Assembly (NCBI GenBank): GCA_046758845.1
Contig: JBHIBA010000065.1
Coordinates: 1 to 18,450, forward strand
DNA length: 18,450 nt
Direction of reading: 5' to 3'
Source of the DNA: JBHIBA01 sp046758845
Lineage (GTDB): Bacteria > UBA8248 > JACPRG01 > G963555815
The stretch's first letter is position 1; every line of letters begins with the position of its first letter. The notes below the pieces were generated by a model that had not been told where the DNA came from, searched no databases, and was given only the letters and a program-made list of their open reading frames with translations. The position numbers and the translations under genes are program-made. Shown in pieces: positions 1 through 7,595 of this stretch.

Positions 1-1882
1 CTAGCGGAAGTTTCTCTAATTTGGGGCGAAGGATGCGGCCGTAGCCGTACACGTGATATGTGATGGCTTGAATCCCGGCTTTCCGGTAGCCGGCTCCTTT
101 GCCGTAGCGCTCCTCGTAGAGGACCTCAAACCGTGAGACAATCTCCTCCATCGCTCTCTCGCTCAGGATCGCGCCGCCATCCCCATTCAAGGGGACCGGC
201 GTGCGGACCTCATGCACCTGTCCCCGATAGCGAAGCTTCATGTATCTCTGAAACTGCATGTCCTGCTCTTCGACGCCGTTGTCCGCCAGTTGTTCGCGGG
301 CCCGGCCCTCCAGCACCCGGTAGATTTCGCTGACGTGAACAGGGTCTAGGGGAATTGTCAGGGGATCAGCCAGCTCTTGGACTGAAATGAGGTCCGAGCC
401 GGCGATCCCAAGGGCAGAGAATTCCGAAGCGAAGGAGGGAATGACCACCTCGCGGACTCCCAGCCCGCGGCCGAATCCACCTACATGGACAGGCCCTGCC
501 CCGCCGAAGGCATAAAGAAAAAACTGGCGCGGGTCGCTGCCCCGCTCGATGGTGACCTTGCGAATGAGGTCCGCCATGTGGGAGTCCACGATGTCGATGA
601 TCCCCATCGCGGCCTCCTCGATGCTTAGGCCCAGCGGGCGGGCCACCCGCTCCACCGCCCGAACCGCCCGGTCCGGATCGAGACGGCGCGCGCCGCCCAA
701 GAAGTAGTCCGGATTCAGGCGTCCCAGGACGAGGTTGGCGTCGGTGACGGTGGGCTCTTCCCCACCCGTCGCATAGCAGGCCGGTCCCGGGTCCGCCCCC
801 GCGCTCTGCGGGCCGACCTGAAGGATACCCGAGGCTGGGTCCACACGGGCGATGCTCCCCCCGCCCGCGCCAATGGTCGCCACGTCAATAATGGGAAACA
901 AGATTTGAAACTGGAAGAATACAGGCCGTTCGGCGATTTGGGGCTCACCGTTGATCACCAAGCCAACGTCAAAGCTCGTCCCTCCTACGTCGGTGGAGAT
1001 GATGTTCTGGTGGCCCAGGAGGTCTCCCAGGAACTTGGCTCCGATGACTCCTCCCGCGGGCCCGGAGGTCAAAAGCCCGACCGCGCGGCTGCGCACGTCG
1101 TCGATACTGGATACACCCCCCGAGGACTGCATGACCAGGGCCGTGCGGCAGAACCCACTTTCGGCCAGACGCTTCCGCATCCGGTCCAAGTACTCCCCGG
1201 TCCTCTTGGCCAGGTAAGCATTCATGACCGTCGTCGCACCCCTCTCATACTCGCCCATTACGGGGGCCAAGTCGCTGGAGAGAGTCACGAAAATGTCGGG
1301 GGCCTCCTGCCGGAGGATCTCCCGAACCACCCGCTCATTCGACGGGTTCTTGAATGACCAAAGAAGGCAGACAGCGATCCCTTCCACACCTGCTTTCAGC
1401 AACTCGTGCACGCTTTCCCGGGTTCTCTCCCGATTCAGTGGGACGACAACGTCGCCCTGACAATCGGTCCGCTCATGGACGCCATGGATGAGTGAGCGAG
1501 GCACCAGCGGGTTGGGTTTATTCAGGCGGGCGACCTGGGTCATCTCCGATTCCGAGAGCCCGGCCACCTTTTGCATCGTTCGCCCGATGATGAGGGCGTC
1601 TTCATGGCCGGCGGTCGTTAGGCAACCGATGCGGCTGCCCGTCCGGGTGAGGAGGGTGTTTGTGGCTACGGTTGTGCCGTGGCCGAAAAGGATGGATTCA
1701 CCCAGAAGCGCCCTTGTCTCCATACCCAGCCGCTGGGCCGCCAGGGCGACAGAATTCAGGATCCCCTCGCTGTAATCGGGGGGGGTGGAGGTGGCCTTGG
1801 CCGTCGTGATCCGTCCCGATTCGTCCAGGACAACGCAATCAGTAAAAGTTCCCCCCGAATCAACGGCAACGATGTAGCCCAT
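1..1882 (-). CDS. hyuA: Hydantoinase/oxoprolinase family ATPase subunit (HyuA type), 3' end beyond the window
   Basis: This is the ATP-hydrolysing subunit of an N-methylhydantoinase/5-oxoprolinase/acetone-carboxylase-type enzyme, which uses ATP to activate a cyclic amide or ketone; it is expected to be cytosolic and to pair with the HyuB-type subunit encoded just upstream. The sequence shows the N-terminal phosphate-binding motif DSGGTFTD at residues 8-15, then HGTTVATNTLLTRTG, SGPAGGVIGA, STDVGGTSFDVG, GAGGGSIARVDP, SAGADPGPACY and FGGAGPVHVG in the family's usual order. The ATG at 1882 is preceded by GAGG seven bases upstream, which fixes the start. The frame stays open to base 1, giving 627 residues against about 680-700 for the family, so only the C-terminal end is missing. 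It lies 83 bases downstream of the HyuB-type gene and is the last operon gene visible. The family is certain, the substrate is not: hydantoin, N-methylhydantoin, oxoproline, a lactam or a ketone are all possible. Confidence 0.93.
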   Translation of the reverse strand, partial: MGYIVAVDSGGTFTDCVVLDESGRITTAKATSTPPDYSEGILNSVALAAQRLGMETRALLGESILFGHGTTVATNTLLTRTGSRIGCLTTAGHEDALIIGRTMQKVAGLSESEMTQVARLNKPNPLVPRSLIHGVHERTDCQGDVVVPLNRERTRESVHELLKAGVEGIAVCLLWSFKNPSNERVVREILRQEAPDIFVTLSSDLAPVMGEYERGATTVMNAYLAKRTGEYLDRMRKRLAESGFCRTALVMQSSGGVSSIDDVRSRAVGLLTSGPAGGVIGAKFLGDLLGHQNIISTDVGGTSFDVGLVINGEPQIAERPVFFQFQILFPIIDVATIGAGGGSIARVDPASGILQVGPQSAGADPGPACYATGGEEPTVTDANLVLGRLNPDYFLGGARRLDPDRAVRAVERVARPLGLSIEEAAMGIIDIVDSHMADLIRKVTIERGSDPRQFFLYAFGGAGPVHVGGFGRGLGVREVVIPSFASEFSALGIAGSDLISVQELADPLTIPLDPVHVSEIYRVLEGRAREQLADNGVEEQDMQFQRYMKLRYRGQVHEVRTPVPLNGDGGAILSERAMEEIVSRFEVLYEERYGKGAGYRKAGIQAITYHVYGYGRILRPKLEKLPL

Positions 1883-1965
1883 TTTTTTCCTCAACTGAGG
1901 CTCGTGTAATTTCAGACGCCAAGCATGGGAAACGTTTACCGGCTTGGAAGGTCCCTCTTCCGCAC

Positions 1966-4191
1966 CTACCCATCTTCGCTTTGCTGGACATTGCCCGGCG
2001 CCAGCTCAACGTCCCAGAGAATCGGGTCCTCCTTCAAGGCAATGTCGGTTTCAATGAGCCGGGCACAATTGGGGCAATAGTATTCGCGGCACTCGAACCG
2101 TCCGGTCTCCGGATAATGGGGGTCCATCTCGGCCAAAACTTGACTGAGCGGATAGCCCGCCCAAGGGACATGGAGCTTGTAATTCTCAGCTCCCTGGCAG
2201 ATCACCCGCACGCATTTGCAGACGATGAGGGTGGCGCTCGTCTCGTCGCCAAGCCCAGCGACTCGGTGAAGTGTCAGCGCGTCATTGACGGCGGCGATAA
2301 CCTCAGCCGGCTCTCCCGGCGGAGGTTCGCGGCCGCCCTGAGCCGCGGCCAGGCGCCCCGCACGAATTTCCTCCCGCCGCAGAGCCGTGGCGTCGTCATC
2401 CATCGCCTTCTGGTCCCCGGTCAGGACAACGCCGTAAACCCGATGAGCCTGCGCGGGGGAAACCCAGCCGTCCAGGACATCGCGCAGCACCCAATCAGGA
2501 TTCCGCTCGATGGGATCGCCGAATCCGCCGCCTCCCATTGTCCGGGAGAGGTAAACGTCATCCACGTCCATATGAGTCCGTGAAATCGAGGCGTGGACTT
2601 CCAATTCCCCTTCCATCGCATCGAAATCTAGGGGGATCTCGGAACGGGCCAGCCGCTGCCGCACGTTGGTCTTCCGCTTGATCAGGAAACGGTTGGTGGA
2701 AGAAGAGTAGCCGCCGGAAGTTCCCGGAGAGAGGGGGACCTCGCCCCCGATGCAATGCATCATCTTGTCCGGAATACGTTCCACGCCGTGGCAGATATAC
2801 ATGCAGGAGATACCGACTCCCCCCCGAAACGCTCCGGGCCCACCCGAGTCACGGAACTGTCGCCGCGCCAGGTAGAGGAGGGGATATTCCGACTCGTACC
2901 TCTCCACGTTGGCGATGCAGGTCGCGATAGAGCCCAAGTAGCCTCCCGTGTCAATACCATCGGCCCACGTTCGGGCTCCCGCACCGCCCGCCAGTCCATC
3001 CAGCAAAGTGGCCCCGAACCGCCGGCCGTGCTGGTCTTGGCCGAAGAGGTCCTCCACCACGGTGGCGCCCTGCCAGGAAGACATGGCCCGGTCCCGGAAC
3101 TTTCGGCTCGAGACGAGCATTTTTCCGACCAGAAAGCCCACGGCCTTCCCGACGCTCCAAACCACACTCGTGGTGGCCTTCGAGACCCCAGCCGGATACT
3201 CGGCGTCCACAATGGTCCCCGGCTCGGACCGAATCTCCACCGCCTTGCCGATGCCCGATGGGCACCAGGGGATGTCCCAACAGGTGAGGGTGCACAGGTA
3301 ACCCCGAATGATGGCGACCAGGGCCTTTCGGGTGCAGTTGATGACGGCCGGGGCCTGCGGGGCACACCCCGAAAAATCAAACACCAATCGGTCGCCCTCT
3401 TTGGCCATGGCGATCTGGAGAGGATAGATCTCCCCGTCGAAGTCCACGAACGTTCTGTGCCGCCAGGTGCCGTCGGGGATCTTGAGGAGACGGTCTCGGA
3501 AGCGGCGCTCGGCGTAGTCGATCATGTCCCCGACGCAGGCTCGAACAGTTTCCAACCCGACCTCCTCGGCCAGTTCGCGCAGGCGCTGCCGGGAGACATT
3601 GCAAGCGGCAATCTTGGCGCGGAGGTCGAGGCCGACCAAATCGGGCAGCCGCGAGCGCCTGAGGTACTCCCGCTCGATGTCCCGCCGAACCTGTCCGTTC
3701 TCCAAGACTTTCACCGGTGGGAAGATGGGGGCCTCGCCGAAGATGTCCTTGGCGCCGAGCTGGACTTGGCCCGCTACAGGCCCTCCCACATCCACTTGAT
3801 GGATTTCGGCCCCGGCCCAGGCGACGAGTTCGTCTCCCACGGCAATTGGGGCCACGTAGGCCACATCATTTTGATGCTGAACCCCCAAGTAGGGATCGTT
3901 GCAAAGAAACCCGTCTTCCGGGCCGATCCCCGGGTTGTCCTGGTAGTTCTGTAGGATGTCTTTAACGACGTCTGACATCGTGGTGGCTTTCGCCAGGGAA
4001 AGAACCCCCACTACGCACACGTCGCCCTCGGCGTTCATGAGGCTAGTGTTCATGTCGTGGGCCTCGGTGGCTACAGAGGAGCCTGAAACAAGCTCAACGG
4101 TGGTGGAGGCCTCGGAGTTAATGGCCCACAGGCGGTGGCGGAGAATTTCAAAAGTGATTGGGTCGAGCCGACCTGTCCGTAGCTCAGCCAT
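1966..4191 (-). CDS. hyuB: Hydantoinase B/acetone carboxylase alpha-type subunit fused to a gamma-like zinc domain
   Basis: This is the catalytic partner of the HyuA-type ATPase, 741 residues when started at the ATG at 4191, which has AGGA eight bases upstream and begins MAELRTGRLDPITFEILRHR, the usual HyuB N-terminus. The frame is open further upstream (to 4338), but that would overlap the amidase gene. Residues 1 to about 590 are hydantoinase B: NDPYLGVQHQNDVAYVAP, EIHQVDVGG, DIFGEAPIFPPVKVLENG, a RRSRLPDLVGLDLRAKIA stretch, and the terminal glycine-rich GGGGFGDPIERNPDWV near residue 553. The HQNDV and PDLVGLDLRA wording recalls acetone and acetophenone carboxylases more than plain hydantoinases, judged from memory. 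After a linker, residues about 655-735 form a separate cysteine-rich module with Cys at 658, 660, 665, 701, 706 and 709 (CKC...C and REYYCPNC), closely resembling the stand-alone gamma subunit of acetone carboxylase. Ordinary HyuB proteins are 550-600 residues and lack this module. Confidence 0.92.
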   Translation of the reverse strand: MAELRTGRLDPITFEILRHRLWAINSEASTTVELVSGSSVATEAHDMNTSLMNAEGDVCVVGVLSLAKATTMSDVVKDILQNYQDNPGIGPEDGFLCNDPYLGVQHQNDVAYVAPIAVGDELVAWAGAEIHQVDVGGPVAGQVQLGAKDIFGEAPIFPPVKVLENGQVRRDIEREYLRRSRLPDLVGLDLRAKIAACNVSRQRLRELAEEVGLETVRACVGDMIDYAERRFRDRLLKIPDGTWRHRTFVDFDGEIYPLQIAMAKEGDRLVFDFSGCAPQAPAVINCTRKALVAIIRGYLCTLTCWDIPWCPSGIGKAVEIRSEPGTIVDAEYPAGVSKATTSVVWSVGKAVGFLVGKMLVSSRKFRDRAMSSWQGATVVEDLFGQDQHGRRFGATLLDGLAGGAGARTWADGIDTGGYLGSIATCIANVERYESEYPLLYLARRQFRDSGGPGAFRGGVGISCMYICHGVERIPDKMMHCIGGEVPLSPGTSGGYSSSTNRFLIKRKTNVRQRLARSEIPLDFDAMEGELEVHASISRTHMDVDDVYLSRTMGGGGFGDPIERNPDWVLRDVLDGWVSPAQAHRVYGVVLTGDQKAMDDDATALRREEIRAGRLAAAQGGREPPPGEPAEVIAAVNDALTLHRVAGLGDETSATLIVCKCVRVICQGAENYKLHVPWAGYPLSQVLAEMDPHYPETGRFECREYYCPNCARLIETDIALKEDPILWDVELAPGNVQQSEDG

Positions 4192-4219
4192 AATTTTTCC
4201 TGAACCGAGTAGCTCTTCC

Positions 4220-4849
4220 TCAAGAGCTGACACGCGAAGGCAGCATGTGCAATAGCTCTCTGTGAGTGACCACAAGGCCCATGTACCTTCGCCAGACCTC
4301 CAGGGACACCCGATGCCACTCGGGGTTAACGCCCGCAACGCAGTCCCCGACGATTACGCAATCGTAGTCGCGCATGTAAGCATCCCGGAGGGTGGTCTCA
4401 ATGCAGAGGTTGGTTGTCGTGCCAGTGAAGACGAGCAAGCGTACACCGAGAATTCGAAGCAGCACCTCCAGGTTGGTTCCGTAAAATCCGCTGAATTTCT
4501 GTTTGCCAATGACGTGGCTTTTCTCGTTAATGAAAGGTTTGAGCTCGTCTACGATTTCGGCGTCCCAGGTTCCCTTTTGGCAGGCGATATTGACGCGCTT
4601 CCGGGTGTGGTGCTGGATGCGGTGAGCTTCGCGACTTTTGTCCTCCGCGTAGTGCTCCTGGCGAGTCCAAATGTCTGGGATTCCGGCCTCTTGGCAGGCG
4701 CGTACGACCTCCGCAATGGGATCAAGGATTGCCTGAAGCGGGCCCACGTCTACCCCGCTCTTCGCCAATGTTCCCTTGGGGTGACACATGCCGTTTTGCG
4801 CGTCTATCACGAGAAGGGCGGTTTCTTCAGGGATGATGGAAAAGCTCAC
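4220..4849 (-). CDS. Isochorismatase-fold cysteine hydrolase (N-carbamoyl/ureido amidase type)
   Basis: The product is a 209-residue hydrolase expected to release ammonia (and often CO2) from an amide or N-carbamoyl compound. With the start used here, the family's Asp-Lys-Cys triad is visible as D16 in LLVIDAQNGM, K116 in VIGKQKFSGFYGTNL and C149 in TTTNLCIETTLRDA. The KFSGFYGTNLEVLLR and TNLCIETTLRDA wording resembles ureidoacrylate amidohydrolase (RutB), biuret hydrolase and N-carbamoylsarcosine amidohydrolase rather than true isochorismatases; maleamate or nicotinamide amidase are less likely alternatives. I chose the GTG at 4849 because an AGGAGG lies five bases upstream. A GTG at 4882, directly abutting the previous stop codon, would add 11 residues and has no ribosome binding site of its own. 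The stop at 4220 is 28 bases before the HyuB-type start, so the two are almost certainly co-transcribed. The neighbours suggest it takes the ring-opened product of the HyuA/HyuB enzyme. Confidence 0.9.
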   Translation of the reverse strand: MSFSIIPEETALLVIDAQNGMCHPKGTLAKSGVDVGPLQAILDPIAEVVRACQEAGIPDIWTRQEHYAEDKSREAHRIQHHTRKRVNIACQKGTWDAEIVDELKPFINEKSHVIGKQKFSGFYGTNLEVLLRILGVRLLVFTGTTTNLCIETTLRDAYMRDYDCVIVGDCVAGVNPEWHRVSLEVWRRYMGLVVTHRELLHMLPSRVSS

Positions 4850-4882
4850 GTCCCCCCTCCTTTCCTCTGAATCGGGTGACAC

Positions 4883-6319
4883 TTAGGGGGCGGCCATCCG
4901 CTCCTCCCACCCCTCCAACAGGTCGCTGCGCAGGCCCGCCTTTTTTGCCATCTTAGCGGCGGACTCACGTGCCCGGGCAAGGATCTCCCCTTCGTCCATT
5001 GTCTGAAGCACCCCTTTTTCCAGGACGACCTTTCCGTCGATGAGAACCGTCTCGCAGCTTGCCCCGTCTGCCGAGTAAACGAGGGTCTGCACGGGGTCGT
5101 GACACGGAATCCACTGCGGGCGGTCCATGTCGAAAAGAACGATGTCGGCCTTTTTCCCCAGCTCCAAAGAGCCGATCTCATCATCCCACAACAGCGCGCG
5201 GGAGCCTCCCAAAGTGGCCATCTCCAAAACCGTCTGGGCGGGGAGAATGGTGGGTTCCATCCTCCCGTCCCGGTAAAGGCCCGAGGCCATGAACATCTGC
5301 CGAACCATGTCGGAGGAACCGAAGGCACATACCCCATCGCAACCCAGGGCAACGTTGACACCGCGGTCAATCATACGGTCATGGACGCCCATGCGGGCAG
5401 CGCCCTTGCCCAACTTCATGGAAGTGCCCGGACAGAAGACGACGTTCGTGCCGGTCTCCGCCAAGAGGTCTATCTCGTCTTCCTGGACGTTCACGGCATG
5501 GGCCAAAAGGACGTTGGAACCCAGAGCCCCGATGTCGTAGGCGTGGCCGACGGGCCACTTGCCGGTCTCCTGTTCCACCCGCTGCGCCTCCTCAATGGAC
5601 GAAGCCAGGTGATACATGGTGCCTACGCCGTATCGGTCGGCGATGTCCTTGGCGCCCACGTAGAGCGCGTCGGTGGTGTGGTGCACTTTACCCTCGATGT
5701 TGGACCAGGCACGGATGCGTCCATCGGCGGTGTTGTTGTATTCGCGCACCACCCGTTCCAACTCTTTCAGGGTTTCCTCTGTGGAAGCGTATTGCTTCTC
5801 CAGCCAGCCCGGTTTCCAGTTGGGGCGGGACTTTTCCGGAGGTTTGTCAGCGGCGTGGCGGCCTGCGACCCCCCGTATCCCGATCTCGGCCGTGGCCCGG
5901 ACGGAGGTCATCTCCGGGTTATATACCCCCTGGTCGATGAAACAGGTGGTCCCCGTCTTGATCATGTCCAAGCTGGCAAACAGCGTGGCCACATATTCAT
6001 CCTCGGGGTCCATGGATGAATAAACGGCCTTTCCGTAGTCATAGACCCACTCGACCGTTCGGAGGTGGTCGGGAATGATTCCTCGGCTCAGCTGCTCGGT
6101 CAAATGGAGATGCGCGTCCACCATCCCCGGCATCACGAGGTCGCGGGAGGCGTCGATGACTCGGTCGAAAGTGATTGCCTGAGTTTCGGCTGTCACCTGG
6201 TCAGCCGGCCCGATTCGCACGATGCGGTCATCCCGGACATGGATGGAAGCTCTCCGGAGGATCCGGCGCTTAGGGTCCAGAGTGAGGATGTACCGCGCCT
6301 TCTCAATGAGTAGGTCCAA
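4883..6319 (-). CDS. ATZ/TRZ-type metal-dependent amidohydrolase/deaminase
   Basis: This 478-residue protein belongs to the amidohydrolase superfamily branch that contains triazine hydrolases, S-adenosylhomocysteine/guanine/cytosine-type deaminases and isocytosine or creatinine-type deaminases. It has an N-terminal composite beta domain (ILTLDPKRRILRRASI), then the TIM barrel with metal ligands H70 and H72 (MPGMVDAHLHLTE), H237 (MYHLASSIEEAQRV), H274 (LLAHAVNV) and D328 (ALGCDGVCAFGSSDM), and a closing LGKKADIVLFD strand. The residue three after H237 is Ser240, where many deaminases of this family carry a catalytic Glu, so the chemistry may be hydrolytic removal of a substituent other than ammonia or use a different general acid. 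The start at 6319 follows the ABC ATPase stop by 17 bases; the stop is 33 bases from the chosen start of the amidase. In the operon it is the natural first enzyme, acting on an imported nitrogen heterocycle, but that role is inferred. Confidence 0.9.
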   Translation of the reverse strand: MDLLIEKARYILTLDPKRRILRRASIHVRDDRIVRIGPADQVTAETQAITFDRVIDASRDLVMPGMVDAHLHLTEQLSRGIIPDHLRTVEWVYDYGKAVYSSMDPEDEYVATLFASLDMIKTGTTCFIDQGVYNPEMTSVRATAEIGIRGVAGRHAADKPPEKSRPNWKPGWLEKQYASTEETLKELERVVREYNNTADGRIRAWSNIEGKVHHTTDALYVGAKDIADRYGVGTMYHLASSIEEAQRVEQETGKWPVGHAYDIGALGSNVLLAHAVNVQEDEIDLLAETGTNVVFCPGTSMKLGKGAARMGVHDRMIDRGVNVALGCDGVCAFGSSDMVRQMFMASGLYRDGRMEPTILPAQTVLEMATLGGSRALLWDDEIGSLELGKKADIVLFDMDRPQWIPCHDPVQTLVYSADGASCETVLIDGKVVLEKGVLQTMDEGEILARARESAAKMAKKAGLRSDLLEGWEERMAAP

Positions 6320-6336
6320 AGCATTCTCTCCTCGTC

Positions 6337-7149
6337 TCAGGTGGCCTGTTGAAATTCAACATCATCCACGTCCGCTTGCAGCAGAACACCCTGCTCCTCG
6401 AAGATTTTGCGAATCCGGGAGACGTAGCGATGGTATTCATCCATTTCCCGGCAGGTAAAAGTCCGGGGTCGAGGAAGATGAATCGTCATGTCCTCGACGA
6501 TGCGCCCGGGCCGCGCTGACATCACCAGCACGCGGTCCGAAAGGAACACGGCTTCCTCGATGCTATGGGTGATGAATACAACAGTGTACCTTTCCCCCTG
6601 AACCATTCGCTGCAGGTCGAGGTTCATCTGCTCACGGGTCAATGCGTCCAAGGCGCCGAACGGCTCGTCCATGAGGAGCAGCTCGGGGGATTTAATCAGG
6701 GCCCGACAGATTGCCACTCGCTGCCGCATCCCCCCAGAGAGTTCTTGCGGGTATTTGGCTTCAAACCCAGCGAGTCCCACGCGCCGAAGAAGGTTCCGGG
6801 CTTTGGAAAGGTGCTTCCGGTATCCCATGCGTTTTATCTGCACAGGGAGCATTACGTTCTCCAACACCGTCCGCCAGTCCAGGAGGATGTCCAGTTGAAA
6901 GACGAATCCCAGCTCCGTGTAAGGGGCATCTAGCCTTCGACCCTCAATGAATATCTCCCCGGAGGAAGGAGGCAGAATTCCGCTAATCAGCAGAAGTAAT
7001 GTGCTTTTTCCGCATCCGCTGGGTCCGACGAGCGAGACGAACTCGCCTCGTTCGATTTCAAATGAAACCTCATCGAGCGCGAAGACCTCGCCGCTTCGGG
7101 AGGGATATATTTTCTTGACGGACTGAACCTGGATTAAGGGTGTGCCCAT
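6337..7149 (-). CDS. ABC transporter ATP-binding protein (nitrate/taurine/NitT type)
   Basis: This is the 270-residue ATPase of an importer of the NrtD/SsuB/TauB class, which usually serves small organic nitrogen or sulfur compounds and pyrimidine-like molecules. Walker A is GPSGCGKST at 42-50, the Q-loop glutamine is Q85 in FVFQLD, the signature LSGGMRQRV starts at 137, Walker B LLLMDEPFGALD starts at 157 and the switch histidine is H195 in ITHSIEEA. I start it at the ATG at 7149 because a G-rich AGGGGGG lies six bases upstream; the frame is open to 7239, but that extension has no family resemblance. It is the first gene of the five-gene minus-strand operon. No permease or substrate-binding protein is encoded in the window, so its partners must lie beyond the left edge or elsewhere in the genome. 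It probably imports the substrate of the downstream enzymes. Confidence 0.93.
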   Translation of the reverse strand: MGTPLIQVQSVKKIYPSRSGEVFALDEVSFEIERGEFVSLVGPSGCGKSTLLLLISGILPPSSGEIFIEGRRLDAPYTELGFVFQLDILLDWRTVLENVMLPVQIKRMGYRKHLSKARNLLRRVGLAGFEAKYPQELSGGMRQRVAICRALIKSPELLLMDEPFGALDALTREQMNLDLQRMVQGERYTVVFITHSIEEAVFLSDRVLVMSARPGRIVEDMTIHLPRPRTFTCREMDEYHRYVSRIRKIFEEQGVLLQADVDDVEFQQAT

Positions 7150-7595
7150 GCCAGCCCCCCTGCTGCGGTGGGAACGTTCGTGTTTCGCCAGGAAAAGCAC
7201 CCGATGACAAAGGTAACAGAAAATTTCCTGTGAGATCAACGAAACGCTTTTTCAAAGGGTCACGAAGATCAAGGGATTGGGCAAACTAACTCCTTAATTT
7301 TTCGTGAGTTAGTTCAGCCAGTGCACGATTCACAGGAGCCAAGTGGGCCAGTGCCAAGGAGCTAATCCTCCCCGCCACATCGTCAACCGGGGATGGGCTT
7401 ACACCGCGATCGAAAAACCTTTGCTGAGTTCCGGCCATCACTCTGGATTTTGTGGGAGTTCCTGGACCCCCTTGCGGAGCCCACTTTTGGGGACTGTCGT
7501 GGAGGCGGCCTCGTTCCGACCTAGAACAGTTTGCCGAGGACTTCGACGGCAGCCGTCACCAGGTCAAGCTGGAAAATCCCGCTTACCGGTCGATC
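7150..7595. other. Non-coding stretch upstream of the catabolic operon
   Basis: No convincing gene lies between the XRE regulator and the ABC ATPase. The part next to the operon (about 7200-7310) is relatively AT-rich and contains the inverted repeat listed separately; the operon promoter should be here, but I found no clear -35/-10 pair. Plus-strand open frames around 7343-7703 include the protein-like phrase EQFAEDFDGSRHQVKLENP, which I cannot place in any family and which could be debris of a lost gene. Confidence 0.5.
7284..7314. promoter_or_regulatory. Perfect 9-bp inverted repeat, candidate operator
   Basis: AACTAACTC at 7284-7292 is the exact reverse complement of GAGTTAGTT at 7306-7314, with a 13-base AT-rich centre. 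It lies about 135 bases upstream of the ATG of the ABC ATPase. No U-tract follows either arm, so an operator for a dimeric repressor is more likely than a terminator. The XRE regulator encoded next door is a possible ligand, but nothing in the sequence ties the two together. Confidence 0.45.

Noticed and set aside
2755..3954. 399-codon plus-strand open frame opposite the HyuB-type gene
   Set aside because: The minus strand encodes an unmistakable HyuB protein. The opposite frame has no family features and is an effect of GC-rich third codon positions.
5099..6019. 306-codon plus-strand open frame inside the amidohydrolase gene
   Set aside because: It is a shadow of the amidohydrolase on the other strand with no start signal and no motif.
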